From NCBI GenBank assembly GCA_050951005.1, contig JBMNIP010000001.1, positions 248,001-312,000 of the forward strand: a stretch of 64,000 nt of DNA, in the 5' to 3' direction. The notes beneath the pieces were generated by a model, which saw only the letters and a program-made list of their open reading frames with translations, did not search any database and was not told the origin of the DNA. Source of the DNA: UMGS1519 sp050951005 (lineage in GTDB: Bacteria; Actinomycetota; Coriobacteriia; Coriobacteriales; Eggerthellaceae). Below, piece after piece: positions 45,650 to 54,289 of this stretch. The position numbers and the translations under genes were made by a program. Numbering within the stretch: the first letter of the stretch is position 1; the number at the start of each line of letters is the position of its first letter.

Positions 45650-46942
45650 ATGAGTGTGAAAATCGGCTTGGTCGGTACCGGCACCGTCGGTGGCGGATGC
45701 ATCGATATCATCCAAAAGCATAAGGACGATTTCATGCATCGTTACGGCATCGATATCGAACTGGCGCGCGTCTGTTCGCTGGACAAGAAGCAGGCGGATG
45801 CGCATGGTGTCGGCGACCTGTTCACGGATGATTTCCGCGATATCATCGACGACCCGGACATCGACATCGTCATCGAGCTCATCGGCGGCACCACCTTCGC
45901 GAAGACGGTCGTTCTGGAGGCGCTGAAAGCTGGTAAGAACGTGGTCACTGCGAACAAGGCGCTCATGGCAACGTACGGCGAAGAGGTCTTCGCCGCTGCG
46001 GAGGCAGCTGACAAGCAGCTGGAGTTCGAAGCCAGCGTCGGCGGCGGCATTCCGATTATCGGGCCGTTGAAGTATTCGCTCATCGCAAACGATATCCAAA
46101 GCATCATGGGTATCGTGAACGGCACCACGAATTACATGCTGACGCGCATGGACCAGGAGGGTCTGGATTATGACGAGGCCCTGGCGCATGCACAGGCGAA
46201 CGGCTATGCGGAGGCGGATCCTACGGCAGATGTAGACGGTTTCGATGCTGCCGCAAAGATCGCCATTCTTGCAACGCTGGCGTTCGGGTCCCGCGTGAAG
46301 ATCGATCAGGTCTATACAGAGGGAATCCGTAACCTGAGCCCCATCGACATGGCCACCGCCAAGGAGATGGGCTATTGCGTGAAGCTGCTTGCCATTGCGA
46401 ACCGCACGAGCAAGGGCATCGAGGTGCGCGTGCATCCCACCATGCTGCCCCTGACGCATCAGATGGCAACGGTGAACGGCGTTGACAACGCCATCTACCT
46501 CACGGGGGATTCCGTGGGCAAAGCCATGTTCTTCGGTCCGGGCGCCGGCGCCGGCGCGGCGGCCAGCGCGGTGATGGGCGACGTACTGGATGTCGCCCGC
46601 AACATCCAGATGGGCATCGGCACCATCGCGGGCGATGCCTGTGTCGACGAGCTGCCCATCGTGCCGATGGACGAAGTGGAGACGAAATACTATCTCCGCC
46701 TGCGCGTGCATGACCGTCCCGGCGTGTTGGCAGCGACTTCCGGTGCGTTCGCGAAGCACGGCGTGTCCATCCGCTCGATGCGCCAGAAGGGCCAGCCGAG
46801 AGGCGGCATCGTCGATATCGTGTACGTGACGCACACTGCATCCGAGGCGGATATGCGCGATGCCCTGCGCGATATCGTACGTCTTGATAACGTGCTTGCT
46901 GAAGGATCGCGCGCAGTGGTTATTCGCGTGGAAGAGAAATAG
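45650..46942 (+). CDS. hom: Homoserine dehydrogenase
   Basis: A 430-residue enzyme reducing aspartate semialdehyde to homoserine, the entry to methionine and threonine. An N-terminal NAD(P)-binding motif GLVGTGTVGGG, the catalytic core with GGGIPII and GTTNYMLTRM, and a C-terminal ACT domain (about 350-430) for feedback control by threonine are present. GAAAGGAA before ATG 45650 sets the start. Its product, once O-acetylated, is the substrate for the two MetY proteins in this window. Confidence 0.96.
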   Translation: MSVKIGLVGTGTVGGGCIDIIQKHKDDFMHRYGIDIELARVCSLDKKQADAHGVGDLFTDDFRDIIDDPDIDIVIELIGGTTFAKTVVLEALKAGKNVVTANKALMATYGEEVFAAAEAADKQLEFEASVGGGIPIIGPLKYSLIANDIQSIMGIVNGTTNYMLTRMDQEGLDYDEALAHAQANGYAEADPTADVDGFDAAAKIAILATLAFGSRVKIDQVYTEGIRNLSPIDMATAKEMGYCVKLLAIANRTSKGIEVRVHPTMLPLTHQMATVNGVDNAIYLTGDSVGKAMFFGPGAGAGAAASAVMGDVLDVARNIQMGIGTIAGDACVDELPIVPMDEVETKYYLRLRVHDRPGVLAATSGAFAKHGVSIRSMRQKGQPRGGIVDIVYVTHTASEADMRDALRDIVRLDNVLAEGSRAVVIRVEEK

Positions 46943-47004
46943 ACTGCCGCAGGCGGTTTCGCCCGGCTATCGGCTGCCGGCTGTACCCTGGGTGATGGAA
47001 AAGC

Positions 47005-47037
47005 AAGCGGGCCCGCTTCTCGGCGGCCCCGATTTTT
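47005..47037. terminator. Hairpin terminator after hom
   Basis: GGGCC (47009-47013) pairs with GGCCC (47025-47029), then CGATTTTT. On the other strand the inverted structure is followed by GCTTGCTTTT. Confidence 0.5.
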
Positions 47038-47057
47038 CCCAGTAACGGGGAGACCGG

Positions 47058-47123
47058 ATGCCGACGGCCGATGCAGATGCGGCGGGACAATGGCGATAAG
47101 CGTAAGCCGCGAACCGTCGGCAT
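47058..47123. repeat. Nested inverted repeats in the 3' region of the FN3-like gene
   Basis: ATGCCGACGG (47058-47067) is perfectly inverted as CCGTCGGCAT (47114-47123). Inside, GCGGC (47079-47083) pairs with GCCGC (47106-47110). It starts 25 bases after the stop of the leftward gene, so it could fold in its 3' untranslated RNA. Confidence 0.55.
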
Positions 47124-47148
47124 GAAAAATTGCGGATGCCCGTGAAGG

Positions 47149-47895
47149 CTAGTACTTCACGGTGATGCGCTTTGCGGCAGACCATGCGCCGCTGTAGGTC
47201 TTGCCGGAAACGGTGCGCTGTGCGCGGACTTTCACGGTGTACTTCTTGCCTTTCTTCAGGCTCTTGATGGTTTTCGACCGCTTTGTGCCGTTGTTGGCGA
47301 TCTTCCAAGCGGAAGCGCCTTTCTTCTTATAGGCAACCTGATAACGGTCTGCGTATCTCACCTTGCCATACGTGACTTTCACCTTGCCGCTGGAAGCCTT
47401 GAGCGTCGAGATCTTCGCCTTGGCAGGCTTGATCACCTTATACGTGCAGCGAACCGTGTAGTTCTCGTTGTAATAATTCAGGGTCCCGCCTTCGGACTGG
47501 ACGATGACGTAGTACTTCTTCTGGGGCTTCAGGCCTTTGAGCGCGACGGAATCGCTGCTGTGCGCAACCACGCTGAAGCGCTTGACCTGTCTGGAATTCG
47601 CCTTATCCCATACGGTCACGGTAAGCGCCAGCTGGCCCCACAGGGCATCGGTATTGCTGTTCGACGCTTTGATGCGGTAAGTCACGCCTTTCTTGCCGAG
47701 CGTCTTGAAGAAGTAGTACTGCGGACCTTCCATGCTCTTCAGATAGCCGCTGTATGTCTTGCCGGGCGTCATGCCCTGGGCGTCGCCGAAGTCGCTGCCT
47801 GCGGCAAACGCCTGGCCTGAACCGAGCATCAGAAAAACAGCGAGCAAGGCTGCCGCAATGCCTCCCGTGAAGACGGCCGTCCTAGTCTGGTCCAT
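47149..47895 (-). CDS. Secreted protein with C-terminal fibronectin type III-like domain
   Basis: A 248-residue exported protein. The signal peptide covers about residues 1-32 (ends SGQAFA). The first mature domain (about 35-150) is beta-rich (YFFKTLGKKGVTYRIKAS). A fibronectin type III-like domain follows (about 158-248) with YQVAYKKKGASAWKI and KKYTVKVRAQRT. There is no catalytic motif or cell wall anchor. A surface or extracellular adhesin-like role is possible; nothing more can be said. Confidence 0.78.
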   Translation of the reverse strand: MDQTRTAVFTGGIAAALLAVFLMLGSGQAFAAGSDFGDAQGMTPGKTYSGYLKSMEGPQYYFFKTLGKKGVTYRIKASNSNTDALWGQLALTVTVWDKANSRQVKRFSVVAHSSDSVALKGLKPQKKYYVIVQSEGGTLNYYNENYTVRCTYKVIKPAKAKISTLKASSGKVKVTYGKVRYADRYQVAYKKKGASAWKIANNGTKRSKTIKSLKKGKKYTVKVRAQRTVSGKTYSGAWSAAKRITVKY

Positions 47896-48166
47896 GATTA
47901 TGTCTCCCCTCTGCCCGTCGCCATGCCGCCCTTGCGGGCACAGGCTTCCTTGCGGGCTCCCATCCTCCAGCTGATGCGCGGATCGCTATGGAATCGCCGT
48001 TCCGATTGCATCACTATCGTGATTTTACCGAAAAGATCTGCCGGTATGGTCGGCGTGTCCCTTTCGAATGTCGGCCGACGACAGGGGGGGGAGGCACCCC
48101 CCTGCAATGCGGAATGCGAACGGAACCCGCGCAATCTTGCCCGTGGCGGCAGCCGCGAATCGGATG
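47896..48166. other. Gap with G8-tract hairpin upstream of the secreted protein
   Basis: A hairpin CAGGGGGG/CCCCCCTG (48082-48104) containing eight consecutive Gs lies downstream of the metY paralogue; it may end that transcript although no T-run follows. A CGGTAAAA sequence and a small dyad ATCAC-GATA-GTGAT lie closer to the secreted-protein gene. Confidence 0.4.
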
Positions 48167-49447
48167 CTAGTCCACTGCCGTCAGAGCTTGGTCGATATCG
48201 GCGATGATGTCCTCGGCCGCCTCGATGCCGCAGCTTAAACGGATCATGTCGGGCGTGATGCCGCAGGCCTCCAGCTCGTCGTCGTTCATCTGCTGGTGCG
48301 TGGCGTTTGCGGGGTGCAGCACGCACGTCCGGCTGTCGGCCACGTGCGTTTCGATCTGGCACATCTTCAGGTTCTTCATGAACGCTTCGGCACCCGCACG
48401 GCCTCCGGCCACGCCGAAGCTGATAACGCCGCAGCTGCCGTTAGGCATGTACTTCTGCGCGAGTTCGTAATATTCATCGCCCGGCAGTCCGCAATAGCGC
48501 ACCCACGGCACCTTCGGATGGGCTTGCAGATGCTCGGCCACGGTCTGCGCGTTCCTGCAGTGCTGGGCCATACGGAGCGCCAGGCTTTCCAGGCCCAGGT
48601 TCAGGTAGTAGGCGTGCTGAGGCGACTGGATGGAGCCGAAGTCGCGCATCAACTGGGAGGTCGCTTTCGTGATAAATGCCCCGCCTTGGCCGAACTGCTT
48701 GGTGTAGACCACGCCATGGTAGGTTTCGTCCGGAGTGGTGAGTCCGGGGAATTTGTCAGCATGAGCATCCCAGTCGAAGTTACCGGAATCCACTATGGCA
48801 CCGCCGACGCAGGAAGCATGTCCGTCCATATATTTCGTCGTGGAATGCGTGACGATATCCGCGCCCCATTCAATGGGACGGCAGTTGATGGGCGTGGGGA
48901 ACGTGTTGTCGACAATCAGCGGCACGCCATGGTCGTGCGCTGCCTGAGCGAAGGTTTCGATGTCGAGTACGGCGAGTGCCGGGTTTGCGATGGTCTCGCC
49001 GAAGACCGCCTTGGTGTTCGGACGGAATGCGGCATCCAATTCCTCGCGGGTGGCATTCGGTGCCACGAACGTGCATTCCAGGCCCATGCGCTTCATCGTG
49101 TGGGCGATCAGGTTGTAGGTGCCACCGTAAATGGCCGAGCTCGCCACCACATGGTCGCCGTTTCCGGCGATGTTGAACACGGCGAAGAAGTTCGCTGCCT
49201 GGCCGGATGAGGTCAGCATGCCGGCGCTGCCGCCCTCAAGCTCGGTGATACGGGCCGCCACCAGGTCGTTGGTGGGGTTCTGCAGACGCGTATAGAAGTA
49301 GCCGGGCTTCTCCAAAGCGAACAGCTTGCCCATTTCCTCGCTGGTGTCGTACTTGAACGTGGTGCTCTGGATGATGGGGATTTGGCGCGGTTCTCCATTG
49401 CCCGGATGGTATCCGCCCTGTACGCAGATGGTTTTGATGTCAGCCAT
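48167..49447 (-). CDS. metY: O-acetylhomoserine sulfhydrylase (MetY-type), paralogue 1
   Basis: A 426-residue Cys/Met-metabolism PLP enzyme. The PLP lysine is in THSTTKYMDGHASC; N-terminal YTRLQNPTND and SSGQAANFFA match O-acetylhomoserine aminocarboxypropyltransferases, which make homocysteine from O-acetylhomoserine and sulfide. It differs clearly from the second MetY-type protein at 55.7 kb (SATKFIGGHG), so the two are old paralogues. AAAGGAGC precedes ATG. A methionine gamma-lyase-like activity cannot be excluded. Confidence 0.85.
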   Translation of the reverse strand: MADIKTICVQGGYHPGNGEPRQIPIIQSTTFKYDTSEEMGKLFALEKPGYFYTRLQNPTNDLVAARITELEGGSAGMLTSSGQAANFFAVFNIAGNGDHVVASSAIYGGTYNLIAHTMKRMGLECTFVAPNATREELDAAFRPNTKAVFGETIANPALAVLDIETFAQAAHDHGVPLIVDNTFPTPINCRPIEWGADIVTHSTTKYMDGHASCVGGAIVDSGNFDWDAHADKFPGLTTPDETYHGVVYTKQFGQGGAFITKATSQLMRDFGSIQSPQHAYYLNLGLESLALRMAQHCRNAQTVAEHLQAHPKVPWVRYCGLPGDEYYELAQKYMPNGSCGVISFGVAGGRAGAEAFMKNLKMCQIETHVADSRTCVLHPANATHQQMNDDELEACGITPDMIRLSCGIEAAEDIIADIDQALTAVD

Positions 49448-49618
49448 AGTGCTCCTTTATCTGGTCGAAGATGCCTCCATGATACCGCGCAGCGCCTGTC
49501 GACGGTATGCCGCTTGGCTGATTGCGCGATGGGGCACGATGCGAAAAGCCCGTATGCTACCATGGGCGGGTACCGGATGACCGATGCCCGGATACAGCAT
49601 CGACGGGGAGAGGAAACT

Positions 49619-50617
49619 ATGGGCAAGATCGCGGCGGTTTTCATGACGGGTGTGCTCTGCCTGGGGCTGCTTGCCGGTTGTTCGGGATCTTCAAATGCCC
49701 CGACTGACTCCTCGTCATCGGAGGCTGCCAGCGGGCAGACCTCATCGGTCTCCAGTGCTTCCAGCGCTTCCGACGAATCTGCCTCTTCCAGCGGCGCTGC
49801 GGGCAAGGTTGCCAAAAGGCAATCCCGGGCATCTTCTGTCCCGGCTGCGCTGAAATCCCAGGTGAAAAAGGATATCGCCGCCACATCGGTCGAAGCTTCG
49901 TTCGCCTATGTCGACCTGGAGAGCGGTGCATCCTATTTCATCGATGGCTACGGCAATAGCGACGGTGATGCCCCGATGGTCTCGGCGAGTGTTATCAAGT
50001 TGCTGATTTTGGCTGCGTTCCTTGACCAGGTGGATCAAGGGGACCTCGATTTCGATACCGTGTATACCTTGCAGTCTTCGGACATCGTGGGCGGCACGGG
50101 CAGCTTGCAGAGCCGCGGCGCCGGTGCCCAAGTGACCTTGCGGGAAGCGGCGCGCCTCATGATTACCGAGAGCGATAACGTCGCAGCGAATATCCTCATC
50201 GACCAGATGGGCATGAAGTACATCAATGCCGAGGCGGAAAAGCTCGGTCTTACCAGCACGCAGCTGAATCGCCGCATGATGGAGGACAATGGACGGCAGA
50301 ATTACATGTCTGCCCGCGATGCGGCCGTCATCTTGAAAAAGATCTATCAGGGTACGCTGGTTAGTAAGAAGATGAGCGCGCTTGCCCTTGAATTCCTGAA
50401 AGGCCAGACCGACGATACCGGCTTTGCACAGGGACTCTCCGGACAGGTGACCTTCGCCCACAAGACCGGTACGCTCAGCAGCCCAAGCGTCCAGAACGAT
50501 GCGGGCATCGTGCTTGCCGACCATCCCTATATCCTTGTGTGCTTCACGGCGGGTTCCCAGCAGGCCGGATCCGTGCTCATGACCGAACTGGCGGAATCCG
50601 TTCAGGCGAACCGGTAA
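49619..50617 (+). CDS. Serine hydrolase lipoprotein, class A beta-lactamase-like
   Basis: A 332-residue lipoprotein (lipobox GLLAGC) with a Ser/Ala-rich linker to about residue 75 and a penicillin-recognising domain. All three active-site motifs are there: S124-x-x-K127 (SVIK), S185-D186-N187 and K282-T-G. The Glu166 region of true class A beta-lactamases is not obvious, so a D,D-peptidase-like wall role or weak beta-lactamase are both possible. GGGAGAGGAAACT precedes ATG 49619. It is divergent from metY paralogue 1. Confidence 0.85.
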   Translation: MGKIAAVFMTGVLCLGLLAGCSGSSNAPTDSSSSEAASGQTSSVSSASSASDESASSSGAAGKVAKRQSRASSVPAALKSQVKKDIAATSVEASFAYVDLESGASYFIDGYGNSDGDAPMVSASVIKLLILAAFLDQVDQGDLDFDTVYTLQSSDIVGGTGSLQSRGAGAQVTLREAARLMITESDNVAANILIDQMGMKYINAEAEKLGLTSTQLNRRMMEDNGRQNYMSARDAAVILKKIYQGTLVSKKMSALALEFLKGQTDDTGFAQGLSGQVTFAHKTGTLSSPSVQNDAGIVLADHPYILVCFTAGSQQAGSVLMTELAESVQANR

Positions 50618-50677
50618 GCCGGTTGCCCTCCTTGAATGTGAAGTTTCCGCGTATATGTTTGCATCTACTAAATAATT

Positions 50678-50725
50678 TATAATAATTGCATCATGTTAGA
50701 CATTCCTAATGCAGAGGAGGACGGC
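50678..50725 (+). promoter_or_regulatory. feoA promoter
   Basis: A consensus -10 TATAAT (50678-50683) lies in an unusually AT-rich patch (AAATAATTTATAATAATT) flanked by two TTGCATC copies. The patch is a candidate site for an iron-sensing repressor (Fur or DtxR type), but I cannot match it to a consensus. Confidence 0.55.
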
Positions 50726-50938
50726 ATGCCGCTTCTCATGGCCCAACAAGGGGCAGAATTGGTTATCAACCGCGTGAATGCGCGCAATGACGACATGCAT
50801 CGTCATCTGGAGTCGCTGGGCTTGGTTCCGGGCAGTGCGGTGACCATTGTGTCGAAGAACGCATCGGGCATCATCATCAATGTCAAGGAATCGCGCGTCG
50901 CCCTTTCACGTGAGCTCGCCTCCAAGGTGTTCGTGTAG
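50726..50938 (+). CDS. feoA: FeoA family protein (first copy)
   Basis: A 70-residue SH3-like FeoA protein that supports ferrous iron uptake by FeoB. The core GLVPGSAVTIVSKN and VALSRELASKVFV is typical. ATG 50726 is chosen for its GAGGAGG; an upstream ATG at 50693 would leave almost no leader after the TATAAT. It is followed at 31 bases by a second feoA. Confidence 0.85.
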   Translation: MPLLMAQQGAELVINRVNARNDDMHRHLESLGLVPGSAVTIVSKNASGIIINVKESRVALSRELASKVFV

Positions 50939-50969
50939 GCATGTCGCTGGGAAAGAGAAGGAGGAAACG

Positions 50970-51191
50970 GTGAAATCGCTTCGTGAAGTGCCGGTTGGCG
51001 GCACGGCAAACGTGATCAAACTCCATGGCGGAGGCGCAACGCGCCGGCGCATCATGGACATGGGCATCACGAAGAACACTCCGGTGTATGTCCGCAAGGT
51101 GGCCCCGTTGGGGGATCCGGTCGAGGTGACGGTGCGCGGTTACGAGCTTTCGCTGCGCAAAGAAGACGCCGCCATGATCGAGGTCGAGTAG
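50970..51191 (+). CDS. feoA: FeoA family protein (second copy)
   Basis: A 73-residue FeoA with the usual pattern RRRIMDMGITKNTPVYVRKVAPLGDPVEV and YELSLRKEDA. It begins at GTG 50970 behind AAGGAGG. Two feoA genes before feoB are a common arrangement; this second one looks closer to canonical FeoA. A hairpin terminator separates it from feoB. Confidence 0.9.
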   Translation: MKSLREVPVGGTANVIKLHGGGATRRRIMDMGITKNTPVYVRKVAPLGDPVEVTVRGYELSLRKEDAAMIEVE

Positions 51192-51213
51192 GGCTCTCCC
51201 ATAGTGGACGGCG

Positions 51214-51238
51214 AAGCGGCGTGAAGCCGCTTTCTCTC
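51214..51238 (+). terminator. Hairpin between feoA and feoB
   Basis: AAGCGGC-GTGAA-GCCGCTT followed by TCTCTCC. It suggests that feoB is made partly from its own promoter or by read-through. Confidence 0.6.
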
Positions 51239-51324
51239 CGCTCATAAGTTAGTCATTTCAAACGAGTTTATTAATTTAAAACTTTGAGAGTCAGCCGCAA
51301 GGTACGAAAGAAGGAACGGAACGT
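51239..51324 (+). promoter_or_regulatory. feoB upstream region
   Basis: AT-rich, with a 19-base imperfect palindrome AGTTTATTAATTTAAAACT near 51264-51283, a possible iron-regulator site. AGAAGGAACGGA is the ribosome-binding site. Confidence 0.45.
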
Positions 51325-53787
51325 ATGAAAATCGCACTCGCCGGTAATCCTAATTCCGGCAAGACCACGCTCTTCAACCTCTTGACGGGCGCCAACCAGA
51401 CGGTCGGCAACTGGCCGGGTGTAACGGTAGAGCATAAGGAAGGCCGGCTGAAGAAGCATCATGAGGTCATCATCACCGACTTGCCCGGTATCTATTCGCT
51501 TTCTCCCTACACCCAGGAAGAAGTCGTTTCGCGCAATTACCTGCTCGACGACGACCCGGATGCGATCATCGACATCGTGGACGGCAGCAACTTGGAACGC
51601 AACCTGTACCTGACGACCCAGCTGCTCGAACTCGGTATCCCCGTTATCGTGGCAGTGAACATGATGGATGTCGTTCGCAAGAATGGAGACACCATCGATA
51701 CCGAGGCGCTGGCGCAGGAACTGGGCACGCAGGTTGTTGAGATCTCTGCCTTGAAGAACGAGGGCATCGACGAGCTGATCAAACTCGCCACGTCGGACGC
51801 CCTTGCCGTCCCGCGCGGCCAGACCGATTTCTCTTCCGAAATCGAGAAGCTCCTGGATGCTTTGACGGAACGCTATCTTGAAACCGTACCGGGAAACCAA
51901 CGACGTTGGTATGCCATCAAGCTCTTCGAGCGCGATGCCAAGGTTCAAGAGAAGCTCGGCCTCGACGCGTCGGCAGTCGGGGCAATCGACCGGAAGGTGA
52001 CGGAGCTCGAGGACGAACTCGACGACGATGCCGAATCCCTGATTACGGCAAGCCGCTATGACCGGATTGAAGGTATTGTCAGGCGATGTGCGGTGCGCAG
52101 GAACGAAGGCAAGATGACGACGTCGGACAAGATCGACCGCGTCGTGACGAGCCGTATCCTCGGCCTGCCCATCTTCATCCTGGTCATGGTGGCAATCTAC
52201 TACCTGTCGATCTCGACGGTCGGTACGGCGGCCACCGACTGGGCGAACGACAACCTCTTCGGAGACGGTTGGTATATCGGCGATTTCAGCGGCGAGGCCT
52301 TCGATGCCTGGCAGTCGGATATGGGCGATTTCGAGGATGCGCAGGGCGAGGCGGATGCCTTTGTCCAAGCGGCACAGGCCCAGGGCCTCGATCCCGACAG
52401 CGATAGCTTCCTTTCCGATGCCGAGAAGGCGGGGATTACGGCCACCTATGATGTTTACGATGAGGATACCGGCGAAAACGAGGCGGTTACCGTGACCCCG
52501 GCAGTCTATCGTGAAGCACAGCAGCTGCTCGACCAGTATGGCGAAGAGGGGCCCGATCCGTATGAATACGGTGCTTACGTGCCGGGCATTCCCACGGCTA
52601 TCGGCAATGCCCTTTCGGCTCTGAACCTCTCTGATTGGCTTTACGGGCTGATCGTCGACGGTGTGGTTACCGGTATCTGCGCGATGCTCGGATTCCTGCC
52701 GCAGATGTTCGTGTTGTTCGTGCTGTTGGCCCTTCTTGAAGGCTGCGGCTACATGTCGCGTGTTGCATTCGTGCTCGATCGCATCTTCCGCCGCTTCGGA
52801 TTGTCGGGCAAATCGTTCATCCCCATCCTTATCGGCACCGGCTGCGGCGTGCCGGGCATCATGGCATCGCGCACGATCGAGGATGAGAACGACCGCCGTA
52901 TGACCATCATGACCACGACCTTCATTCCCTGTTCGGCGAAGATCCCGGTCATCGCGCTGATTGCCTCGGCGGTCTTCGGCGGGGTCTGGTGGGTTGCCCC
53001 GAGTGCCTACTTCCTCGGCCTGGCCACCATCTTGTGCACGGGTATCCTGATGAAGAAAACGCGTTTCTTTGCTGGTGATGCCGCACCGTTCGTCATGGAG
53101 CTGCCGGCGTATCACGTTCCCACGTTGGGATTCGTGGGCCGCAGCGTTTGGGATCGGCTGTGGGCGTTCATCAAGAAGGCATTCACCATCCTGCTGATTG
53201 CCACGACGCTTATCTGGCTGCTGTCGAATTTCGGCTTCGAGAACGGTGCATTCGGCATGGTAGAGGACATGGGCAACTCGTTGCTGGCAGTCATCGGCGG
53301 TGCCTTGGCGTGGATCTTCGCCCCGCTGGGTTGGGCGGATTGGCGCGCGGTGGGCGCTACGGTATCAGGCTTCATGGCCAAGGAGGATATCGTCGGCACC
53401 ATCGGCATCCTGTACGGCACCGCGACGATGCCCTGGTACCAAGCGTTCCAGCAAAGCTTCCTGGTTGCTGCCGGCTATTCGTTCCTGGCGTTCAACCTGC
53501 TGTGCATGCCGTGCTTCGCGGCAGTATCGACCATCGCCAGCGAGATGCACAGCGCCAAGTGGACGCTGGCGGCGATCGGCTACCAGTTCCTGGCTGCATG
53601 GCTCGTGGCCTTCTGGATCTTCCAGTTCGGCGGTCTTGTCACCGGCGAGAGCGCGTTCGGCATTGGAACGGTCTGCGCCCTGGGGACGTTTGCCGGTTTC
53701 GTCTACCTGCTGGTTCGTCCGAACCCGTATAAGCGGAAGCTCGATAGCGTGACGCATGAGAAGCTGGCCGAACCCGAAGCGGCATAG
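51325..53787 (+). CDS. feoB: Ferrous iron transport protein B
   Basis: An 820-residue Fe(II) transporter with an N-terminal G domain and a polytopic membrane domain. G motifs: GNPNSGKTT (7-15), DLPGIYSLSPY, and NMMD. The membrane part carries the two Gate motifs. An extra acidic soluble insertion of about 120 residues between the first and second membrane helices (from about 300 to 420; GDFEDAQGEADAF region) occurs in some FeoB proteins. It belongs with two feoA genes upstream and the Cys-rich protein downstream. Confidence 0.97.
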   Translation: MKIALAGNPNSGKTTLFNLLTGANQTVGNWPGVTVEHKEGRLKKHHEVIITDLPGIYSLSPYTQEEVVSRNYLLDDDPDAIIDIVDGSNLERNLYLTTQLLELGIPVIVAVNMMDVVRKNGDTIDTEALAQELGTQVVEISALKNEGIDELIKLATSDALAVPRGQTDFSSEIEKLLDALTERYLETVPGNQRRWYAIKLFERDAKVQEKLGLDASAVGAIDRKVTELEDELDDDAESLITASRYDRIEGIVRRCAVRRNEGKMTTSDKIDRVVTSRILGLPIFILVMVAIYYLSISTVGTAATDWANDNLFGDGWYIGDFSGEAFDAWQSDMGDFEDAQGEADAFVQAAQAQGLDPDSDSFLSDAEKAGITATYDVYDEDTGENEAVTVTPAVYREAQQLLDQYGEEGPDPYEYGAYVPGIPTAIGNALSALNLSDWLYGLIVDGVVTGICAMLGFLPQMFVLFVLLALLEGCGYMSRVAFVLDRIFRRFGLSGKSFIPILIGTGCGVPGIMASRTIEDENDRRMTIMTTTFIPCSAKIPVIALIASAVFGGVWWVAPSAYFLGLATILCTGILMKKTRFFAGDAAPFVMELPAYHVPTLGFVGRSVWDRLWAFIKKAFTILLIATTLIWLLSNFGFENGAFGMVEDMGNSLLAVIGGALAWIFAPLGWADWRAVGATVSGFMAKEDIVGTIGILYGTATMPWYQAFQQSFLVAAGYSFLAFNLLCMPCFAAVSTIASEMHSAKWTLAAIGYQFLAAWLVAFWIFQFGGLVTGESAFGIGTVCALGTFAGFVYLLVRPNPYKRKLDSVTHEKLAEPEAA

Positions 53788-53900
53788 CGTTCCGCGAAGA
53801 TGGTCTGAAGTTGCGGGGCGTCTGCAGGGCGTCCCGCGCGGCCTCGGTATACTGGGGTCGCATCGTATCGGTAAAAAGCCCGGGGACGGAGGAGGAAGCC

Positions 53901-54125
53901 ATGGGCAACATTATCGTAGGAGGGTTGTTGGTTGCGGCGCTTGCCGCCGTCATCGCCTCCATGGTGCGCAAGAAGCGCGAAGGGAAGAGTGTTCTCTGCG
54001 ATGGGTGCGAATCCCAGGATTGCTGCCACGGGCAATGTCCAGTGTCCCAGCAGGCGGTTGACCATATGCAGCAGGCGCTTGACGGCAGTTCGTCCGAAGG
54101 CGTATCCCGAAAGCGTTCCGCCTAG
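53901..54125 (+). CDS. FeoB-associated Cys-rich membrane protein
   Basis: A 74-residue protein with one N-terminal membrane helix (IIVGGLLVAALAAVIASMV) and a cluster of five Cys within CDGCESQDCCHGQC. This matches small FeoB-associated Cys-rich proteins found after feoB in many anaerobes, proposed to pass or hold Fe(II). GGAGGAAGCC precedes ATG. A TATACT (53848-53853) upstream allows independent transcription. Confidence 0.85.
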   Translation: MGNIIVGGLLVAALAAVIASMVRKKREGKSVLCDGCESQDCCHGQCPVSQQAVDHMQQALDGSSSEGVSRKRSA

Positions 54126-54254
54126 GAAAGCCGGTTACGATTCTTTGCAGAAGCAGCCGCAAGGGTCGGTTGATGGCCTGCTTGCGGCGAGCTGTAAATG
54201 ACAGGGAAATCTTGCGATTTCATGCGGAAAACGTGGGGAAGCAGGGTGCATGCG
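54126..54254. other. Gap before the rplM promoter
   Basis: No gene, terminator or repeat that I can support. Confidence 0.4.
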
Positions 54255-54283
54255 TTGACGTTCGCCCGCTGCCCTTTTACAAT
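54255..54283 (+). promoter_or_regulatory. rplM-rpsI promoter
   Basis: TTGACG-N17-TACAAT, with transcription expected to start near 54290. Confidence 0.85.
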
Positions 54284-54289
54284 TTAGCA

